A stretch of 64,000 nt of DNA from Actinomadura oligospora ATCC 43269 (GCF_000518265.1 NZ_KI912411.1:450072-514071), one strand, 5' to 3'. Counted from the stretch's first letter, positions 8,200-19,985 are shown. Notes: generated from the sequence alone by a model not told the origin. Made by a program: numbers and translations.

Positions 8200-9749
8200 C
8201 TGAGCCTCCGCCGGGCCGCCTCGCGACGCCGCCACCAGACCCGGAAGCTCTCGGCGGGCGGGGCGGCCAGGTCGCGCGCCTCGGTCCAGCGGCCGAGCAG
8301 GCCGGGCAGCCGCCGGATCCGCCCGCCCCGCGCCACCAGCCGCGCCCACCGCGAGCCGCGGCCGACGGCCGCCTCGAACCGGCGCGCGTCGGCCATCGTC
8401 CAGGCGAGACCGCGCATCACCGCGAGCTCCGGGGTCGGGACGGGCCGGTTCCGGCGCGCGTCCACGACCTCACCGCGCAGATGCACCAGCAGCCCCGGTA
8501 TGTCGATCTTCACCGGGCAGACCTCCGCGCACGCCCCGCACAGCGTGGACGCGAACGGCAGCGACGCCGTCTGCGCGCGATCGACACCGCGCGCCAGCGG
8601 CGTCCAGACCGCGCCGATCGGGCCGGACGGGCCCGTTCCGCGCGGATCGTAGGGATGATCCCCCACCCGCTCGTACACCGGGCACACGGCCGAACAGGCG
8701 CCGCAGCCGATGCAGCGCAGCGCCTCCCGTCCGACATCGTCGCCGAGGATCCGGGTGCGGCCGTTGTCGACCAGCACCACGTGCACCTCGCTCGGGCCGT
8801 CCCCCGGCACGACGCCCGTCCAGGCCGACACCTGCGGGCTGAGCCGCTGTCCCCCCGCCGCGCGCGGGAGGAGCTGGAGCAGGACCTCCAGATCCGTCCA
8901 GTCGGGGACGGCCCGGTCCATCCCCGCGACGCAGACCAGTTTCTCCGCCAGCGTCAGGCACGCGCGGGCCGCGCCGTCCGCCTCCAGCAGCACGACGGTC
9001 CCGCTGTCGGCGACCAGGAAATCGGCCCCCGTGACGGCGACACGCGCGGCCCGCACCCGGTCGCGCCCCTCCGGCCCCCCGGCGTCGCACGCGCTGATCC
9101 CCTGCTCGGCGAGCGCGTCCGCGAGCCGGACCTCCCTCAGCACGGGACCGTCCGCGACCGCGACCTCGCCGCCCTCCCGGACGAGCGAGGCGACGATCCG
9201 GCGCGCGTCGGAAGCGGTCCTCGCCCAGTGCACCGTGCCGCCCGCGTCCGTGACGGCCCGTTCGAACGCCTCCAGATGGGCGCCGAGGTCGAGCAGGGCC
9301 CGGTCGCGGATCGCCGCCCCCGCCGCTCGTAGCTCCTCCCAGTCGGACGGCTCGCCGGTGGCCGCGGCCAGCCGGTCCCGCGCCAGCCCGGCGGACTCGG
9401 CCAGGTCGTGCCGCGCCCCGGCGTCCGCCAGCGCCTCCCGCGCCGCCTCCGCGAACCTCGGCAGGGCGGGCTTCCCGTCCGGCCCGCGTCCCCGGGCGGC
9501 GCTCCCCTGCTGCCCGCTCACGAGCCTCAGCAACGTCCCGACCCCGAACCCACCCGACCCGGCAGACGACCCCGGACCGACAACCCCGCCTGGACCGCCG
9601 GGCCCACCTGAACCGCCGGACCCACCCGGAACGGCGGACCCACCGGAGTCGGCGGGAGCACCGGAGCCGCCGGAGCCGCCGGACGCGTCCGGGTCCCGTT
9701 CGGACGGATCGGGGACGTGCGCCCCGGCCTCCCCCTCGCGCAGGCTCAC
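8196..9749 (-). CDS. lutB: Lactate utilization iron-sulfur protein LutB
   Basis: Protein of 517 aa. After a LUD-type domain (about 110-330, with DFLVADSGTVVLLEADG and DRAVPDWTDLEVLLQLLPRA) come two 4Fe-4S motifs, CIGCGACSAVCPVY and LCGACAEVCPVKIDIP, then the C-terminal LutB domain (ARRFEAAVGRGSRWARL). It is the electron-transfer subunit of lactate oxidation. Unusual is the N-terminus: residues about 20-68 are a Gly/Ser/Pro low-complexity stretch, and homologues normally begin close to the segment that is FAEAAREALADAG here (about 99-111). Start GTG at 9749 overlaps the lutA stop as GTGA. No better start exists between the repeat stretch and the conserved part except internal GTG codons. Confidence 0.9.
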   Translation of the reverse strand: MSLREGEAGAHVPDPSERDPDASGGSGGSGAPADSGGSAVPGGSGGSGGPGGPGGVVGPGSSAGSGGFGVGTLLRLVSGQQGSAARGRGPDGKPALPRFAEAAREALADAGARHDLAESAGLARDRLAAATGEPSDWEELRAAGAAIRDRALLDLGAHLEAFERAVTDAGGTVHWARTASDARRIVASLVREGGEVAVADGPVLREVRLADALAEQGISACDAGGPEGRDRVRAARVAVTGADFLVADSGTVVLLEADGAARACLTLAEKLVCVAGMDRAVPDWTDLEVLLQLLPRAAGGQRLSPQVSAWTGVVPGDGPSEVHVVLVDNGRTRILGDDVGREALRCIGCGACSAVCPVYERVGDHPYDPRGTGPSGPIGAVWTPLARGVDRAQTASLPFASTLCGACAEVCPVKIDIPGLLVHLRGEVVDARRNRPVPTPELAVMRGLAWTMADARRFEAAVGRGSRWARLVARGGRIRRLPGLLGRWTEARDLAAPPAESFRVWWRRREAARRRLR

Positions 9750-10477
9750 GCGCCCTCCCCCGTGGACGCCAGGATCTCCGCGAGGTGCGCCACCCGGACA
9801 CCCGCCCGCAGCCGGGACAGCGCGCCGCCGATGTGCGCGAGGCACGCGTTGTCCAGCGCGCACAGCACGTCCGCGCCCGTGTCCCGGACGTGCCGGACCT
9901 TGTCGGCGACCATCGCGACCGACACGTCCGCGTTCTTGACCGCGAACGCGCCGCCGAACCCGCAGCACTCCCCCGCCGCGGGCAGCTCGACCAGGTCCAG
10001 CCCCTTCACCGCGCGCAGCAGCCGCAGCGGACGGTCGCCCACGCCCAGCGCGCGCGACGCGTGGCACGTCGGCTGGTAGGCCACCCGGTGCGGGAACCGC
10101 GCGCCGACGTCGGTCACGCCCAGGACGTCCACCAGGAACTCGGTCAGCTCGTACACCTCGAGCCCGGCGGCGGCGCGCTCCAGGTCCGGGTCGTCGGCGG
10201 CCCGCGCCATGCTCCGGTAGGACGACCGGACCGCCGCCGCGCACGACGCCGACGGCGTCACGATCGTCCCCGCATCGGCGAACACGCCGGTGAACCGCCG
10301 CGCGAGGCCCGCCGCCTCGCGCCGGTAGCCGGTCGTCCAGTGCAGCTGCCCGCAGCAGGTCTGCCCCGCCGGGAACACCACCTCGTGGCCGAGCCGCTCC
10401 AGCAGGGACGTCACCGCGCGGCCGGTCCCGGGGAACATCGCGTCGTCGACGCAGGCGACGAACAGCGCCACGCGCAT
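9746..10477 (-). CDS. lutA: Lactate utilization protein A (CCG-domain Fe-S protein)
   Basis: First gene of lutABC, 243 aa. It has the two cysteine-rich CCG domains of the heterodisulfide reductase/GlpC family: VACVDDAMFPGTG with TCCGQLHWTTGYR in the first half, and YQPTCHASR with GECCGFGGAFAVKN in the second. It is predicted to be the (Fe-S) catalytic or electron-accepting part of the lactate-oxidising complex. ATG at 10477 is preceded by a GGGAGG ribosome site. lutA, lutB and lutC overlap in sequence, so they should be made in fixed ratio. No LutR/LldR-type regulator gene is adjacent. Confidence 0.93.
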   Translation of the reverse strand: MRVALFVACVDDAMFPGTGRAVTSLLERLGHEVVFPAGQTCCGQLHWTTGYRREAAGLARRFTGVFADAGTIVTPSASCAAAVRSSYRSMARAADDPDLERAAAGLEVYELTEFLVDVLGVTDVGARFPHRVAYQPTCHASRALGVGDRPLRLLRAVKGLDLVELPAAGECCGFGGAFAVKNADVSVAMVADKVRHVRDTGADVLCALDNACLAHIGGALSRLRAGVRVAHLAEILASTGEGA

Positions 10478-10842
10478 CCGGGCCTCACCTCCCCCTGGGT
10501 CGGGCCTCGTCCAGGGGCAATCGTAGGACTCCGGCCCCCGCGCGCCGGGGCGAAACGATCGCATCCCGACCCGGACAGGCGGCCGGTCCCGGACACCTGT
10601 CCGGACGAATCGGGAGGAACTTTACGCATCGGACGGCAACTCGTGCTCTTGCCGAGACGGATTCGCGGGCAGTCTGATCACCTGCACCTGAGGGTGAGGC
10701 CGATCACAGTCCGGTGGTACCCGGGTACCACCGGACAATCGTCCCTTCGGGCTATGGCCGCACAGGGCCGAACCGATCCACACTCGGATGCGTCAGACAG
10801 AAGAGCACCACCCATCGAGCACCTGAGACCGGAGGCACGCCG
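10478..10842. other. Divergent intergenic region between lutA and the DUF5999 gene
   Basis: A 365-base region holding the promoters of both divergent genes. Its main feature is a long perfect palindrome (10709-10736). No gene is visible in it. Confidence 0.6.
10709..10736. promoter_or_regulatory. 28-bp perfect palindrome, candidate operator
   Basis: The half-site GTCCGGTGGTACCC is followed immediately by its exact reverse complement, with no spacer. It is 107 bases upstream of the DUF5999 start and 232 bases upstream of lutA. Such a spacer-free dyad fits a dimeric repressor site (its core TGGTAC/GTACCA resembles sites of FadR-type GntR proteins), but the protein is unknown. Confidence 0.55.
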
Positions 10843-11046
10843 ATGTGCCCACACCAACCGCACTGTCCCGCCTCTGACGGACCGGACCGCGACGCCGCGC
10901 GAACCGTGGCCACCCACCCCGAACAAGGGTGGAGCCTGCTGTGCAACGGCATCGTGATCTTCGAGGACACCGGTGAACTGCTGCCCGACGGGGAGGTCGT
11001 CGCCCCGCACCGCCCGACCGACCTCGGCGTCGGAGCGGTCGCCTGA
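10843..11046 (+). CDS. DUF5999 family small protein
   Basis: Small protein of 67 aa of an actinomycete-specific family. It starts MCPHQPHCPASDGPDRDAAR and continues with HPEQGWSLLCNGIVIFEDTG and a LLPDGEVVAPHRP end, all of which match DUF5999. Three cysteines and two histidines in the N-terminal half could bind metal, but this is inference. ATG at 10843 follows a GGAGG ribosome site. Function is unknown. It is too short for many gene callers, but the family match makes it convincing. The 28-bp palindrome upstream is the likely control site. Confidence 0.85.
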   Translation: MCPHQPHCPASDGPDRDAARTVATHPEQGWSLLCNGIVIFEDTGELLPDGEVVAPHRPTDLGVGAVA

Positions 11047-11223
11047 CCAGTCTCGTACGGGGGACTAGTCCGAACGGGTGATCTTCCTCGGGGGCGTCAA
11101 CCACCCAACGGGCTCTCCGGGTGATCCCCGGAGACACCAGGAGAGAAGAAGCAAGGGCCCCGGCCAAGCCGCCGGGGCTCAGACATGTCCGGGACCGCTC
11201 GAGCCCCGTCCTCGCGGGGCCGG

Positions 11224-11847
11224 TCAGCCGGCCGGACGCGCCCAGCGGCCCAGCCAGGGCTCGACCGCCTCCCCCACCGCGGCGGGGTTCTTGTTCAGGT
11301 CGTGCCGCTCTCCCGCCAGGACGACCACCTCGGCGGCGTCGGCGGCGTCCGGAACGCCGAACGGGTCACGGTCGCCGTTCACGACGACCACCTCCACGCC
11401 CGCGCCGCGCAGCTCGTCCGCGCGCGACTTCTCGGGCTTCCCCGGCGGATGCAGCGGGAACGCCAGCGCCACCACGCCCACCGCGCCCGCCTCACCGGCC
11501 GTCCGGCACGCCACCCGCGCGCCGTTGCTCCGCCCGCCCTGCACGAGCGGGACGTCCCCGAACCGGTCGCGCAGGAGCTTGACGATCTCCAGCCACGCCT
11601 CGTCCTGCCGCGCCGCCGAGCCGGGAGCCCGCCGTCCGGCCTTCCGGAACGGCTGCAGCACACGCGCGACCGCCCCGCCGAGCCCCAGCGCGACCTCCCG
11701 GACGGCCAGCAGGTCCACCGCGTCCACGCCGCCGTTCGAGCCGTGCGTCAGCACCAGCAGGAACGCCGCCCCCTCAGGCGCCCCGTCCGCCGCACGCGGC
11801 TCGTCCACCGTCACCTCGGCGGCCCCGTGCGCCGTCACGATCTCCAT
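11224..11847 (-). CDS. Alpha/beta hydrolase (KANL3/Tex30-like)
   Basis: Predicted cytosolic alpha/beta hydrolase of 207 aa. The nucleophile elbow is GGRSNGAR (G-R-S-N-G, about residue 110), preceded by LVLTHGSNGG, the oxyanion region. The acid is probably in VVVVNGDRDPFG and the histidine in LAGERHDLNKNP. This order and size match the KANL3/Tex30-type hydrolase-like domain of actinobacteria. Substrate unknown. ATG at 11847 is the best start (MEIVTAHG), 66 bases from the start of the divergent PPOX gene, so the two share a promoter region. Confidence 0.8.
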   Translation of the reverse strand: MEIVTAHGAAEVTVDEPRAADGAPEGAAFLLVLTHGSNGGVDAVDLLAVREVALGLGGAVARVLQPFRKAGRRAPGSAARQDEAWLEIVKLLRDRFGDVPLVQGGRSNGARVACRTAGEAGAVGVVALAFPLHPPGKPEKSRADELRGAGVEVVVVNGDRDPFGVPDAADAAEVVVLAGERHDLNKNPAAVGEAVEPWLGRWARPAG

Positions 11848-11900
11848 GTCGCTCACCGTAGCGGCCCCGGCACACGGTCCTCGCCCCGGCCTCCGTCCAC

Positions 11901-11906
11901 GACAAT
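11901..11906 (+). promoter_or_regulatory. Candidate -10 element of a leaderless promoter
   Basis: GACAAT lies seven bases upstream of the ATG at 11914 with no Shine-Dalgarno sequence between. Inference from spacing. Confidence 0.4.
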
Positions 11907-11913
11907 GTGGATC

Positions 11914-12339
11914 ATGAAGCTGATGACGACGGACGAATGGCGGGCGTTCGCCCTCGAGGGGACGCGCACGGGCAAGATCGGCGTGATCCGCAAGAGCGGA
12001 GCCCCCCACGTCACCCCCATCTGGTTCCTCCTGGACGGCGACGACCTGCTGTTCACGACCCACGGGACAGGCCTCAAGGCCAAGGCGCTGAAGCGCGACC
12101 CCCGCGTCTCGATCGCCGTCGACGACCAGACGCCGCCCTACGCGTTCGTCGTGATCGAAGGAACGGCCGAGCTCGGCACCGACCTGGACGAGATGCTGCG
12201 CTGGGCGACCGCGATCGGCGGCCGCTACATGGGCGAGGACCGCGCCGAGGAGTACGGCAGGCGCAACGCCGTCCCCGGCGAGTACCTCGTCCGCGTGCGC
12301 ATCACCAACGTGGTCGCCCAGACCGGCATCGCCGACTGA
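11914..12339 (+). CDS. PPOX-class F420/FMN-dependent oxidoreductase
   Basis: Split beta-barrel protein of 141 aa of the pyridoxamine-5'-phosphate-oxidase-like superfamily, F420-type branch (TIGR03618/TIGR03666-like). Features are GRTGKIGVIRKSGAPHVTPIWF-like first strands, FTTHGTGLKAKALKRDPRVSIAVD in the cofactor site, and the terminal LVRVRITNVVAQTGI. It probably reduces small molecules or protects F420/heme intermediates; substrate not evident. Start chosen at ATG 11914: a GACAAT hexamer ends seven bases before it and no ribosome site is present (leaderless layout); ATG at 11905 overlaps that hexamer. Confidence 0.85.
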   Translation: MKLMTTDEWRAFALEGTRTGKIGVIRKSGAPHVTPIWFLLDGDDLLFTTHGTGLKAKALKRDPRVSIAVDDQTPPYAFVVIEGTAELGTDLDEMLRWATAIGGRYMGEDRAEEYGRRNAVPGEYLVRVRITNVVAQTGIAD

Positions 12340-12425
12340 CCCCGCCCGACAAGTGCGGCCGTCCAGCCGGGCGAGAGGTCGGGCGCCAGGCGGAAGGTCG
12401 GCCGGGACCGAGGTGTCGGGAGGCG

Positions 12426-13628
12426 TCAGGCGTCGGGCCAGCCGGGCGGGAGGGCGGCGGTGGGGCCCATGGCGAGGCGGAGGCGCTCGGCGAAGCTCTC
12501 GTGAAGGAGCGGACCCCAGGCGTAGTCGGACGGCACCCTGACGGCGCCGCCGATCACCTCATGCGACTCGCCGGGACGGCGGTCAGCGGCCTCGGCCGCG
12601 TACCGGACGGCCAGGAGCGCGTACATGTGGTCCAGCGCGCCGAACGCCTCGCCCGCCAGGGCGGGGAGCGCGCCCTCGGCGACGGCCTGCTCGAGCAGCG
12701 GCTCCCACCACAGCGCGGCCGGGTCGTCGCCGTCGTCCGCGCCGAACTCGCGCCGGAGCCGGGCGCGGACCTGCGGGGCGACCCCCGGGTCGGTCAGGCC
12801 GCGCCGCCACGCCTCGCGGGCCTCGCCGTCCCGGCCGCGCAGCGGCAGCGTACGGGCCAGCAGTTCGGTCGCCAGCGGCCCGACCTCCGGGTCGGCGGGC
12901 TCGCCCGCCGGGCCCAGCGCCGCGCCGAACGCGCCGATCGCCTGGTCGAGGCAGGCGATGCCCAGCGCGACGGCGAGCCTGGAGTGCGCGTGCGGCGCGG
13001 ACGTCCGGTCGATGAGCTTCAGCCCCGCGGTCAGCACCCGCTGCGCGCGGGCCGGCTCGCCGCGTTCCAGCAGCCGCTGCGCGAGGTCGTGCGCGGCGAG
13101 TGGTCCGTACTCGCCGTCACCGGTCGCGACCGCGTCCTCCCAGTGCCCCCGGGCGCGCTCGAAGTCTCCCGCGTCGTCGGCGAGGCGGGCCAGGGCCAGG
13201 TGCGCGGGCGGCAGGTAGGCGGCGTTGGCGAAGTCGACCACGACCCGCCAGGCGGGCTCGGCCTCGTCGTGCTCCCCCGCACGCTCGTGGGTGAGCGCCA
13301 GGTGGTAGGCGGCGCGCGCGCCGTACTCGGGGTCGCCGGTGGCGATCGCGGCGCGGTCGGCCTCACGCGCGCCCGCGATGTCGCCCGAGTCGTCCAGGAC
13401 GACCGCGAGGCCCAGCGCGGCCCGGGCCCGATGCGGGGTGTCGCCGAGCGCGAGCACCTCCCCGAACAGCGCCGCCGCGCGGTCGGAGTCGCCGTCCTCG
13501 GCGAGCCGCCGCGCCCGTTCGCACATCTCCGCCGCCTGGTGGGCCGCGGCTCCCGCCGTCCCGCCGGCCGCTCGGTCGGCTGACTCGGCTGACGCGGCCT
13601 CGGCGGCCGGTCCGGGCGTGTCACTCAT
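12426..13628 (-). CDS. Tetratricopeptide-repeat protein
   Basis: Cytosolic protein of 400 aa built mostly of helix-turn-helix repeats of 34-36 residues. TPR-like units are visible as AEMCERARRLAEDGDSDRAA, AALGLAVVLDDSGDIAGARE, AYHLALTHERAGEHDEAEPA, AHLALARLADDAGDFERARG and AHDLAQRLLERGEPARAQ. The first 30 residues are Ala/Ser-rich and disordered. The last part (from about 300) is not repetitive and carries ALWWEPLLEQAVAEG and a Pro-rich end. It probably acts as a protein-binding scaffold; partner unknown. It stands between the PPOX gene (convergent) and gcvP without obvious coupling. Confidence 0.82.
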   Translation of the reverse strand: MSDTPGPAAEAASAESADRAAGGTAGAAAHQAAEMCERARRLAEDGDSDRAAALFGEVLALGDTPHRARAALGLAVVLDDSGDIAGAREADRAAIATGDPEYGARAAYHLALTHERAGEHDEAEPAWRVVVDFANAAYLPPAHLALARLADDAGDFERARGHWEDAVATGDGEYGPLAAHDLAQRLLERGEPARAQRVLTAGLKLIDRTSAPHAHSRLAVALGIACLDQAIGAFGAALGPAGEPADPEVGPLATELLARTLPLRGRDGEAREAWRRGLTDPGVAPQVRARLRREFGADDGDDPAALWWEPLLEQAVAEGALPALAGEAFGALDHMYALLAVRYAAEAADRRPGESHEVIGGAVRVPSDYAWGPLLHESFAERLRLAMGPTAALPPGWPDA

Positions 13629-13784
13629 GATCGTCTACTGCCCTCTGGGGGTCGGGGTTCGGCGCTGCCGAGCCTAGCGATCCGGTCGCCTCCGCGTCCC
13701 GCCCCGACACACCCGGACCTGATCATGTCGCGGGCCGCCACCGGCCACGACCTTTACGTTGTAGATCATTAGCTGGAACGGGGA

Positions 13785-13818
13785 AGGGCCCGCCCGGGAC
13801 GTCCCCGGAACGGGCCCT
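13785..13818 (-). terminator. Hairpin terminator downstream of gcvP
   Basis: AGGGCCCG pairs with CGGGCCCT across an 18-base loop, 15 bases past the gcvP stop. The stem is GC-rich without a good U run, as is usual in actinomycetes. Confidence 0.55.
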
Positions 13819-13832
13819 CAGCCACGGGCAGC

Positions 13833-16709
<2,877 letters not shown>

Positions 16710-16779
16710 GGGGAGAGCCTCCTGGGCTGCGAAAGCGGTCGCTCAGGGCGTCCCCGGCCCGGCCGGCCGGTGACGGTCT

Positions 16780-16985
16780 CCCCCTCTGTCGTGGCACCTG
16801 AGAGCTTCCCCCGCGCACGCGCGGAATTTCCCCTTCGGTGAGACGACCCGCGCCCGTTTCGGGCGCACGCGCGCCTGCTTTCCAGAGGTGCCTCGTCTGC
16901 GCGGTCCTTTTGCCTGAGAGGTTCCGGGGAGGTTTGCCCCTTCGGCGTCCCACGCTGGCGGCGTGGAATCTCTCCCGCACAGGGT
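16780..16985 (-). ncRNA. Tandem glycine riboswitch upstream of gcvP
   Basis: Read on the minus strand, two glycine aptamers follow each other. Aptamer I (about 16985-16862) opens with GGGAGAGATTCC, then CGCCGAAGGGGCAAACC and CTCTCAGGCAAAAGGACC. Aptamer II (about 16861-16780) has TCACCGAAGGGGAAATT and CTCTCAGGTGCCACGACAGA. These are the conserved cores of the glycine riboswitch class. The 3' end is about 70 bases from the gcvP start, so control of gcvP by glycine is the natural reading. I did not resolve a downstream expression platform. Confidence 0.93.
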
Positions 16986-17234
16986 CAGCGGCGTTTCCTG
17001 TGGGAAAAACTCTATCCAACGCGGGGCACGATCGAACGCGGCGGACCCCCTCCGCGTAGTGTCCGGAACCTCGGCGACCCGCCGGGCGTTCCCTTCTTCG
17101 CCGCTCGGCGGGGTCGGCGTGGCGGGCAGGAGCCTCCCCCGCGACGTCCGCCGGAGAAAGTACGATATTCGCAGCTCACGGTCAGGAGGACCCACAACCG
17201 CGGGGGCGGGACGACAACGGAACGGCGGTGTGGC

Positions 17235-19883
17235 GTGACGCGGACCCAGGACGGCGCGGCGCGGACCGAACATGATTCGGACCGGGCCGAGCCGAATCCG
17301 GGCGTCCCCGGAAACGGGACGGACCCGCGCGAGAACGCGGCGGACCCGGCCAAGGCAACGGCCGGGGGGACGGCCGGGGCGCGGCCCGGGGTAGCGGTCG
17401 AGGAACCGCCCTCGCCGATGCGCATCCGCCGTTCCGGCGACGCGATCCGGTTCGCCACCGCGCTGGCCGGTCTCGGCGCCGTCATGCTGCTCGTGACGAT
17501 CGCCCAGCAGACCACGCACGGCCTTCAGACCGACATCGTCGAGGGCACCGCCCACGCCCCCCGCTGGCTGCTGTCGCTGGCCACGCTGGCGTCCAGCTTC
17601 GGGGTGCTCGCCGTCCCGGTCGCGTTCGCGGTCGAACGCCTGTTCCACCGGGACGGCATCCGGGTGGCGATCGCGGTGCTCGCCGCGATGATCACCTTCC
17701 TGCTGACCGTGGCGATGAACGACTGGGTCGTCCCGGCCGCGCCGAACGGCCTGCTGGACGCGCTGATCTGGGGCAGCACCGGCACCGCCGTCGTGCACAC
17801 CGACATCGCCCCGGTGATCGCGTTCGTCGCCGCCGTCGGGATGGCCGGCCGCACCCGCTGGCAGATCGCCGCCTGGACCATGATCGGCCTGGCCGCGCTC
17901 ACCGGGCTCACCGCGTCCTACGCCTCGGTCTCGGCGCTCGCCGCCACCTACTTCCTCGGCGAGGCGATCGGCCACGGAACGCTGTACGCGGTCGGCACGC
18001 CGAACCCGCGCCCGTCCGGCGCGACGGTCGCCCTCGCACTGGAGCGGCTCGGCCTGCGCCCGATCGCGGCGCGGCAGGTCGCCACTGCCGCCGACGAGCC
18101 GCGCCGGTACACCGTCGCGCTCGCCCCCGGCCCGGACGGCGTCCCCCACGACTGCGTCGGCCGCCCGCTCCCCCGGGGCCGCTGGCAGCTCCTGGTGAAC
18201 GTCCTGGACCGCGACCAGCAGACGGCCGGGCTGGTGTACCGGCTGTGGCGGCTGGTGCGGTTGCGCGCCGGCACGAACCGCCGTCCGCTGCGGTCCCTGC
18301 GCCGCGCGCTGGAGCAGGAGTCCCTGATGGCCTACGCGGCGTCCGCGGCGGACGTCCGCACCCCGCGCCTCGTCGGCACCTGCGAGGTCGGCACCGAGGC
18401 CGCGCTGCTCGCCTACGAGCACGTCCCGGGACGGCGGCTGGACGAACTGGACGACGAGGAGATCGACGACGCCCTCCTCACCGACGTCTGGCACCAGTTC
18501 GCCCGCCTGCAGGCCGCGCGCCTGGCCCACCGCCGCCTTGAGGGCCACGCCATCCTCGTGAGCGGCCCGGATCGTCCCGACTCCTCCGACGAGGAGGCCG
18601 ACGCCCCCGCTCCGGACGGCTCCGCCCAGGGTGAGGCGGCCTCCGGCGAGGGCCTCGTCCACCTGGTCGACCTCGGCGTCGGCGAGGTCGCGGCGGGCGA
18701 TCTCGCGCTGCGCCTGGACCGGGCCCAGCTGCTCACCACCCTGGCGCTGCGCGTCGGCGCCGAACGCGCGGTCGCGACGGCCGCGCCCGTGCTGGGCGAG
18801 GGCGCGCTCGCCGCCGCCGTCCCGCTGCTGCAGCGGGTCGCGCTGACCCGGGCGACCCGCACCGCGGTCCGGCACGACCGGCGGCTGCTGACGCGGATCC
18901 GCGAGCAGATCCTCAAGCTGGAGCCCGAGGCCGAGACCGAACCCGTCCGGCTGGAGCGTTTCCGGTCGCGGACGATCGTGAGCATCGTCGCCCTCACCTT
19001 CGCCGCCTACATCGTCATCCCGCAGCTGACCAGCGTGCAGCTGGACACGATCGGCGACCGGGCGAACTGGTGGTGGGTCGCGCTCGGCGCCGCCGCGGCG
19101 GCCGTCACCTACCTCGCGGCGGCGTTCATGCTCATCGGGTTCGTGCCGGAGCGGCTGCCCCTGTGGCGGACGATCCTGGTCCAGGTGGCCGCGTCGTTCG
19201 TCAAGCTCGTCGCGCCCGTCGCCGTCACGGGCGTCGCGCTCAACACCCGCTACCTGCAGAAGTCCGGGATCCGGTCCGGGCCCGCGGTCGCCAGCGTCGG
19301 GGCCTCCCAGCTCCTGGGCATGGTGATCCACATCCTCCTGCTGGTGGTGTTCGGCTTCATCACCGGGTCCACGCAGACCGCGACCCGCGATCTCGCGCCG
19401 TCCCGCACGATCATGATCGTGCTGCTGATGCTCGCGATCCCGGTGGCGGTGGCGCTCGCCATCCCGCGCGTCCGGCGGTTCGTGACCGCGCGGCTCCGGT
19501 CGATGTTCTCCGGGGTGCTGCCGCGGATGGTGGACGTCCTGCAGTCGCCCCGCAAGCTCGCCACGAGCCTCGGCGGCACGCTGCTGCTCACCGCGGGCTT
19601 CGTGGTCTGCCTGGACGCCTCGATCCGCGCGTTCGGCGGCGAGCTGCCCTGGACCGCCGTGGTCGTGGTGTTCCTGACCGGCAACGCGCTGGGGTCGGCC
19701 GCGCCGACGCCCGGCGGCCTGGGCGCGGTCGAGGGCGCCCTCACGCTGGCGCTGACGATCTCCGGGCTGCCCGCCGAGATCGCCACCTCGGCCGTGCTGC
19801 TGTTCCGCCTGCTGACGTTCTGGCTGCCGGTCGCCCCCGGCTGGGCCGCGTTCGCCTACCTCCAGCGCAAGGAGGCCATCTGA
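17235..19883 (+). CDS. Flippase-like (LPG synthase transmembrane domain) protein with embedded kinase-like domain
   Basis: Large membrane protein of 882 aa. After a disordered acidic N-terminus (1-60) come about six helices (75-245). Residues about 250-570 are soluble and look like a degenerate aminoglycoside-phosphotransferase/ABC1-type kinase: LLVNVLDRDQQTA, LEQESLMAYAASAADVRTPRLVG, LLAYEHVPGRRLDEL, AHRRLEGHAIL and VHLVDLGVGEV, with an acidic insert (PDSSDEEADAPAPDG). The catalytic HxD and DFG motifs are altered. The C-terminal 300 residues are the TIGR00374/UPF0104 transmembrane domain shared with MprF flippases (FVKLVAPVAVTGVALNTRYLQKSG, SAAPTPGGLGAVEGALTLAL). Likely a lipid or glycolipid translocase. 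Start GTG at 17235. Activity uncertain. Confidence 0.8.
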   Translation: MTRTQDGAARTEHDSDRAEPNPGVPGNGTDPRENAADPAKATAGGTAGARPGVAVEEPPSPMRIRRSGDAIRFATALAGLGAVMLLVTIAQQTTHGLQTDIVEGTAHAPRWLLSLATLASSFGVLAVPVAFAVERLFHRDGIRVAIAVLAAMITFLLTVAMNDWVVPAAPNGLLDALIWGSTGTAVVHTDIAPVIAFVAAVGMAGRTRWQIAAWTMIGLAALTGLTASYASVSALAATYFLGEAIGHGTLYAVGTPNPRPSGATVALALERLGLRPIAARQVATAADEPRRYTVALAPGPDGVPHDCVGRPLPRGRWQLLVNVLDRDQQTAGLVYRLWRLVRLRAGTNRRPLRSLRRALEQESLMAYAASAADVRTPRLVGTCEVGTEAALLAYEHVPGRRLDELDDEEIDDALLTDVWHQFARLQAARLAHRRLEGHAILVSGPDRPDSSDEEADAPAPDGSAQGEAASGEGLVHLVDLGVGEVAAGDLALRLDRAQLLTTLALRVGAERAVATAAPVLGEGALAAAVPLLQRVALTRATRTAVRHDRRLLTRIREQILKLEPEAETEPVRLERFRSRTIVSIVALTFAAYIVIPQLTSVQLDTIGDRANWWWVALGAAAAAVTYLAAAFMLIGFVPERLPLWRTILVQVAASFVKLVAPVAVTGVALNTRYLQKSGIRSGPAVASVGASQLLGMVIHILLLVVFGFITGSTQTATRDLAPSRTIMIVLLMLAIPVAVALAIPRVRRFVTARLRSMFSGVLPRMVDVLQSPRKLATSLGGTLLLTAGFVVCLDASIRAFGGELPWTAVVVVFLTGNALGSAAPTPGGLGAVEGALTLALTISGLPAEIATSAVLLFRLLTFWLPVAPGWAAFAYLQRKEAI

Positions 19884-19985
19884 CGAGGCGGGGTTCCCGG
19901 AGATCGTGCCGGGGATCGAGCCGGGAGGACCGGGGCGAGAGGAAGAACAGGTCGAGAGGGTCGTGCCGGGGTCGGATCGGGAGGA

